A model generated the notes under the pieces. The model did no database searches. It worked only from the letters and a program-made list of their open reading frames with translations, and was not told where the DNA came from. Below are positions 61,917 through 64,000 of a DNA stretch of 64,000 nt, piece by piece. The stretch spans positions 372,001-436,000 of the forward strand of contig OY282444.1 in NCBI GenBank assembly GCA_958296125.1. The letters are read 5' to 3'. Both the position numbers and the translations under genes were made by a program. How positions within the stretch are numbered: the first letter of the stretch is position 1; each line of letters starts with the position of its first letter. Source of the DNA: an uncultured Poribacteria bacterium (GTDB taxonomy: Bacteria > Poribacteria > WGA-4E > PCPOR2b).

Positions 61917-62885
61917 TTGCGGATATTGTTTTTCGTGGTCAGTCTTTGGCTGACCACGAGCCCCCTTTGGGGTAAAATTGTGTTTTATTCCAAACGAGAC
62001 GGAAATCCCGAAATCTATAAGATGGACTCCGATGGGAGCAACCTAACGCGGCTCACGTTCAATGAAGCGGGGGATGGCTGGCCGACCTGGTCTCCCAATG
62101 GACAACAGATTATGTTTGATACCGATCGGCATGGGAATGAAGAGATCTATGTGATGGACGCTGACGGGAAAAACCAACGCAACTTGACCAATCACCCCGC
62201 TTTTGATATAAGACCCCACTGGCACCCCAATGATCAACGGATTGCCTTTAGTAGCGATCGGGAGCCTGCTGGCATTTATACAATGGACAATAATGGGGGA
62301 AATATCCAGTTGGTAACGCAAGCTCTTTTGACTTCAGACCTGAGATGGTCACCCGACGGGGAACGGATTGCCTTTGAAGGGGTTTTCGGAGAAGGCACCC
62401 GAGAAATTTATATCGTTGATGCCAATGGTGCGAACCGATGGCAGGTGTCAAAAACGGTTCCCCGGTCATCAATGCGTCTGGGGGGGTGGTCGCCGGATGG
62501 GAAAAAGATTCTATATACCGTCATTGTCGCGCCCCGTGCACATGGGGTGAATTTTGAGTCTTTTATGGTCATCGCAAAGCTCCATCCGTCGCTGCGCAAA
62601 GTGACGGAGTTTGATCCGGTGGAGCTACCTCCGGGGACTCTAGTGGATGTGGAGGGTGAAGGCTGGGGGCCATACGGAAAATCGCTCCTGATAGCGGGTC
62701 AACTTGTCAACAATGGGAATTGGGATATTTACCGTTTTCGGGACGGTCAGGTGATAGCACTGACGGATACTCCTGCCAACGATTTCGCGGCACATGAATG
62801 GAATCCGCGGTTGTCTGTCCCTCCTCAACCAGGGCTGCTGCCACGCTATTGGGGGAAGATCAAAGCCGCCTTATTACGGCACTAA
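61917..62885 (+). CDS. Secreted WD40-like (TolB/PD40) propeller protein
   Basis: 322 residues. TTG start at 61917 is supported by a perfect AGGAGGTG site. A signal peptide (RILFFVVSLWLTTSPLWG) is followed by PD40 repeats: SKRDGNPEIYKMDSDGSNLT, TDRHGNEEIYVMDADGKNQR, SDREPAGIYTMDNNGGN, with WSPNGQQIMF and WSPDGERIAF strands between. Like TolB's propeller but without TolB's N-terminal domain, so a periplasmic binding role is more likely than Tol-Pal function. The 62886-63145 gap downstream is empty. Confidence 0.87.
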   Translation: MRILFFVVSLWLTTSPLWGKIVFYSKRDGNPEIYKMDSDGSNLTRLTFNEAGDGWPTWSPNGQQIMFDTDRHGNEEIYVMDADGKNQRNLTNHPAFDIRPHWHPNDQRIAFSSDREPAGIYTMDNNGGNIQLVTQALLTSDLRWSPDGERIAFEGVFGEGTREIYIVDANGANRWQVSKTVPRSSMRLGGWSPDGKKILYTVIVAPRAHGVNFESFMVIAKLHPSLRKVTEFDPVELPPGTLVDVEGEGWGPYGKSLLIAGQLVNNGNWDIYRFRDGQVIALTDTPANDFAAHEWNPRLSVPPQPGLLPRYWGKIKAALLRH

Positions 62886-63145
62886 AGAGGAGCTTCGTCC
62901 CTTGTTGTAGTCGAGAAATACTGCGTCGGCACCGAGGGGTTCGATGAAGTATCGCTGTCCGCGCCCTCCATACGCAGTTTCACATCAATAGTTCTTTGAG
63001 TTGGGTGTAAGCGAAAGGCCCCTCCTGCTCGTGATGAGCCCGAAACACGATAGCAGGTAAATCGCTGTTTCAAGCGAAAAAGTCGAAGACTCTCGGAACG
63101 GAGCGGTTTCCTCACCAGCTACACGCGGTGGAGAAACCGCTAGTT

Positions 63146-63850
63146 TTAGGCAGTGATCCTTCCGCCAATCTGACAGGGGACAACGTCAACGCGGTCCACT
63201 TGGGCGCAAAATTCGAGATCTTCCCCCAGTCCAATGGCTGCAAGGTATTGACCATGATAGCAATTCTTCAGCATCCCAAGCAAATCGTCACGATGTATCT
63301 GATAAAGGATTTTTGCTGCTTCGGCGGCATCAGTCAGTTGGGTTTCCCCCAATGCCGCTACACATGCCCCTGCGAAAACAGTATCTTCCGTGCAGAAACC
63401 GCCTTCTCTGCCAGAACATGCGAAGACAAGCTCCCCTTCCACTTGGGCCAGCCGGTCCACAACTGCGCGGAGATTGAGGAAAGATCCGACGAGAACCCGT
63501 TCAGCGGCACGGCAGGCTTGTAGGGTCCGGGTTCCGTTTGTTGTTGTCAAGACGATTCGTCGATCTGAAACAACCGCTTCGGTATACTCACGCGGTGAAT
63601 TTCCAAGGTCGAACCCATCAACTTTCACCCCACCACGCTCGCCGCCGATTAATGTGTTCGGTTGATCCGCGGCAAGGCGAAAGGCATCCTCAGGGGTTAG
63701 GACCGGCGTGATGGCTGTTGCACCGTTTGCCACGGCGAAGGTGATGGTGGTTGTCGCCCGCAAAAGATCAGCGACGACAACCGTTTTACCAGTGAGATCG
63801 AAAAAAGGGAGGAGGTCTGGTGTAAAAGCTACATCAATGGAAGCGGGCAT
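63146..63850 (-). CDS. comB: 2-phosphosulfolactate phosphatase
   Basis: 234 residues, normal for ComB. Motifs: VVVADLLRATTTITFAVANG, LIGGERGGVKVDGFDLGNSP, VLTTTNGTRTLQACRAAE and VFACSGREGGFCTEDTVFAG. The enzyme makes sulfolactate from phosphosulfolactate, the second step of the coenzyme M or sulfolactate route; in bacteria it is widespread outside coenzyme M makers. No comA or comC is seen in the window. Start ATG 63850. Confidence 0.93.
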   Translation of the reverse strand: MPASIDVAFTPDLLPFFDLTGKTVVVADLLRATTTITFAVANGATAITPVLTPEDAFRLAADQPNTLIGGERGGVKVDGFDLGNSPREYTEAVVSDRRIVLTTTNGTRTLQACRAAERVLVGSFLNLRAVVDRLAQVEGELVFACSGREGGFCTEDTVFAGACVAALGETQLTDAAEAAKILYQIHRDDLLGMLKNCYHGQYLAAIGLGEDLEFCAQVDRVDVVPCQIGGRITA

Positions 63851-63917
63851 GGATTATACTCATGACGGAGTGGGCTGGTAGCACTACAGTTTAGGGTGAG
63901 GAGATGTAAAACGGGTT

Positions 63918-64000
63918 TTACCAAGCGAACCCCGAATCTAAAAAGTTTGTAAAGACCTGTGCGTTCAGAAAGCGTTCATCGTCCATAATCTTTCTGTGGA
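63918..64000 (-). CDS. C-terminal end of an unidentified minus-strand gene (partial)
   Basis: Minus-strand frame open from the window edge to TAA at 63918: ...MDDERFLNAQVFTNFLDSG then FAW and stop. It looks like a genuine C-terminus, 67 bp before the comB start, but too short to identify. Confidence 0.35.
   Translation of the reverse strand, partial: HRKIMDDERFLNAQVFTNFLDSGFAW

Noticed and set aside
1-64000. tRNA, rRNA and replication origin
   Set aside because: No tRNA-like T-loop with acceptor pairing, no rRNA and no DnaA-box cluster was found by eye; a dedicated scan would be needed to exclude a tRNA.

Overview
The window looks like a chromosome segment of a Poribacteria-type bacterium (PVC/FCB-like, host-associated or marine). 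This is inferred from the mix of families, not from a marker gene. Clues are a giant secreted protein with a C-terminal 'YPNPFNPETWIPY' FlgD/type-9-like sorting domain, many phytanoyl-CoA-dioxygenase, enolase-superfamily, sulfatase, PmoA-like and creatininase genes, and small GTCG/CGAC hairpin repeats between genes. No tRNA, rRNA, CRISPR array or complete insertion sequence was seen.

Layout. 1-3852 (minus): an apparent operon of an enolase-superfamily protein, a zinc alcohol dehydrogenase, a small outer-membrane-type protein and an MECR-like enoyl reductase cut by the window edge. 3853-4491: remnant of an IS200/IS605-type right end with strong hairpins but no tnpB. 4492-5607: APH-like kinase. 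6008-13123 (minus): a 2371-codon modular surface protein. Its 5' end carries fourteen perfect copies of a 10-bp repeat, preceded by a structured leader, a terminator-like hairpin and a near-consensus promoter. This is the best candidate here for an undescribed switch.

14080-27276 (plus): a thirteen-kilobase polysaccharide locus. It holds two sulfotransferases, a flippase, a polymerase/ligase, two glycosyltransferases (GT4 and WecG/TagA), an initiating sugar-phosphate transferase, a GDP-mannose 3,5-epimerase-like enzyme, two methyltransferases, a DUF362 protein and a Wzi-like outer-membrane protein. Together they suggest a sulfated, possibly L-galactose-containing, surface polymer.

27337-48599: mostly minus-strand catabolic and carbohydrate genes (PQQ-repeat protein, hydantoinase B, mannonate dehydratase, cupin, glycosidase-like propeller, TIM-barrel protein, enolase-superfamily protein, Fe(II)/2OG oxygenases, NHL protein, creatininase, PmoA-like), with nusB, a sulfatase and a GNAT enzyme. 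Small membrane proteins of unknown role lie at 33270-34813, next to a 183-bp tandem repeat.

49039-57510 (plus): a large Eco57I-type methylase/restriction protein, a PhyH oxygenase, trpD, an aldo/keto reductase, and a tight operon of endonuclease IV, a tiny membrane zinc-ribbon protein (ATGA overlap) and a PhnP-like hydrolase. 58674-61786: a sigma-54 activator without a sensor domain is followed by a textbook -24/-12 promoter and two nearly identical membrane-protein genes in tandem. This looks like a self-contained sigma-54 module. The window ends with a WD40-like propeller protein, comB, and the last codons of a minus-strand gene.
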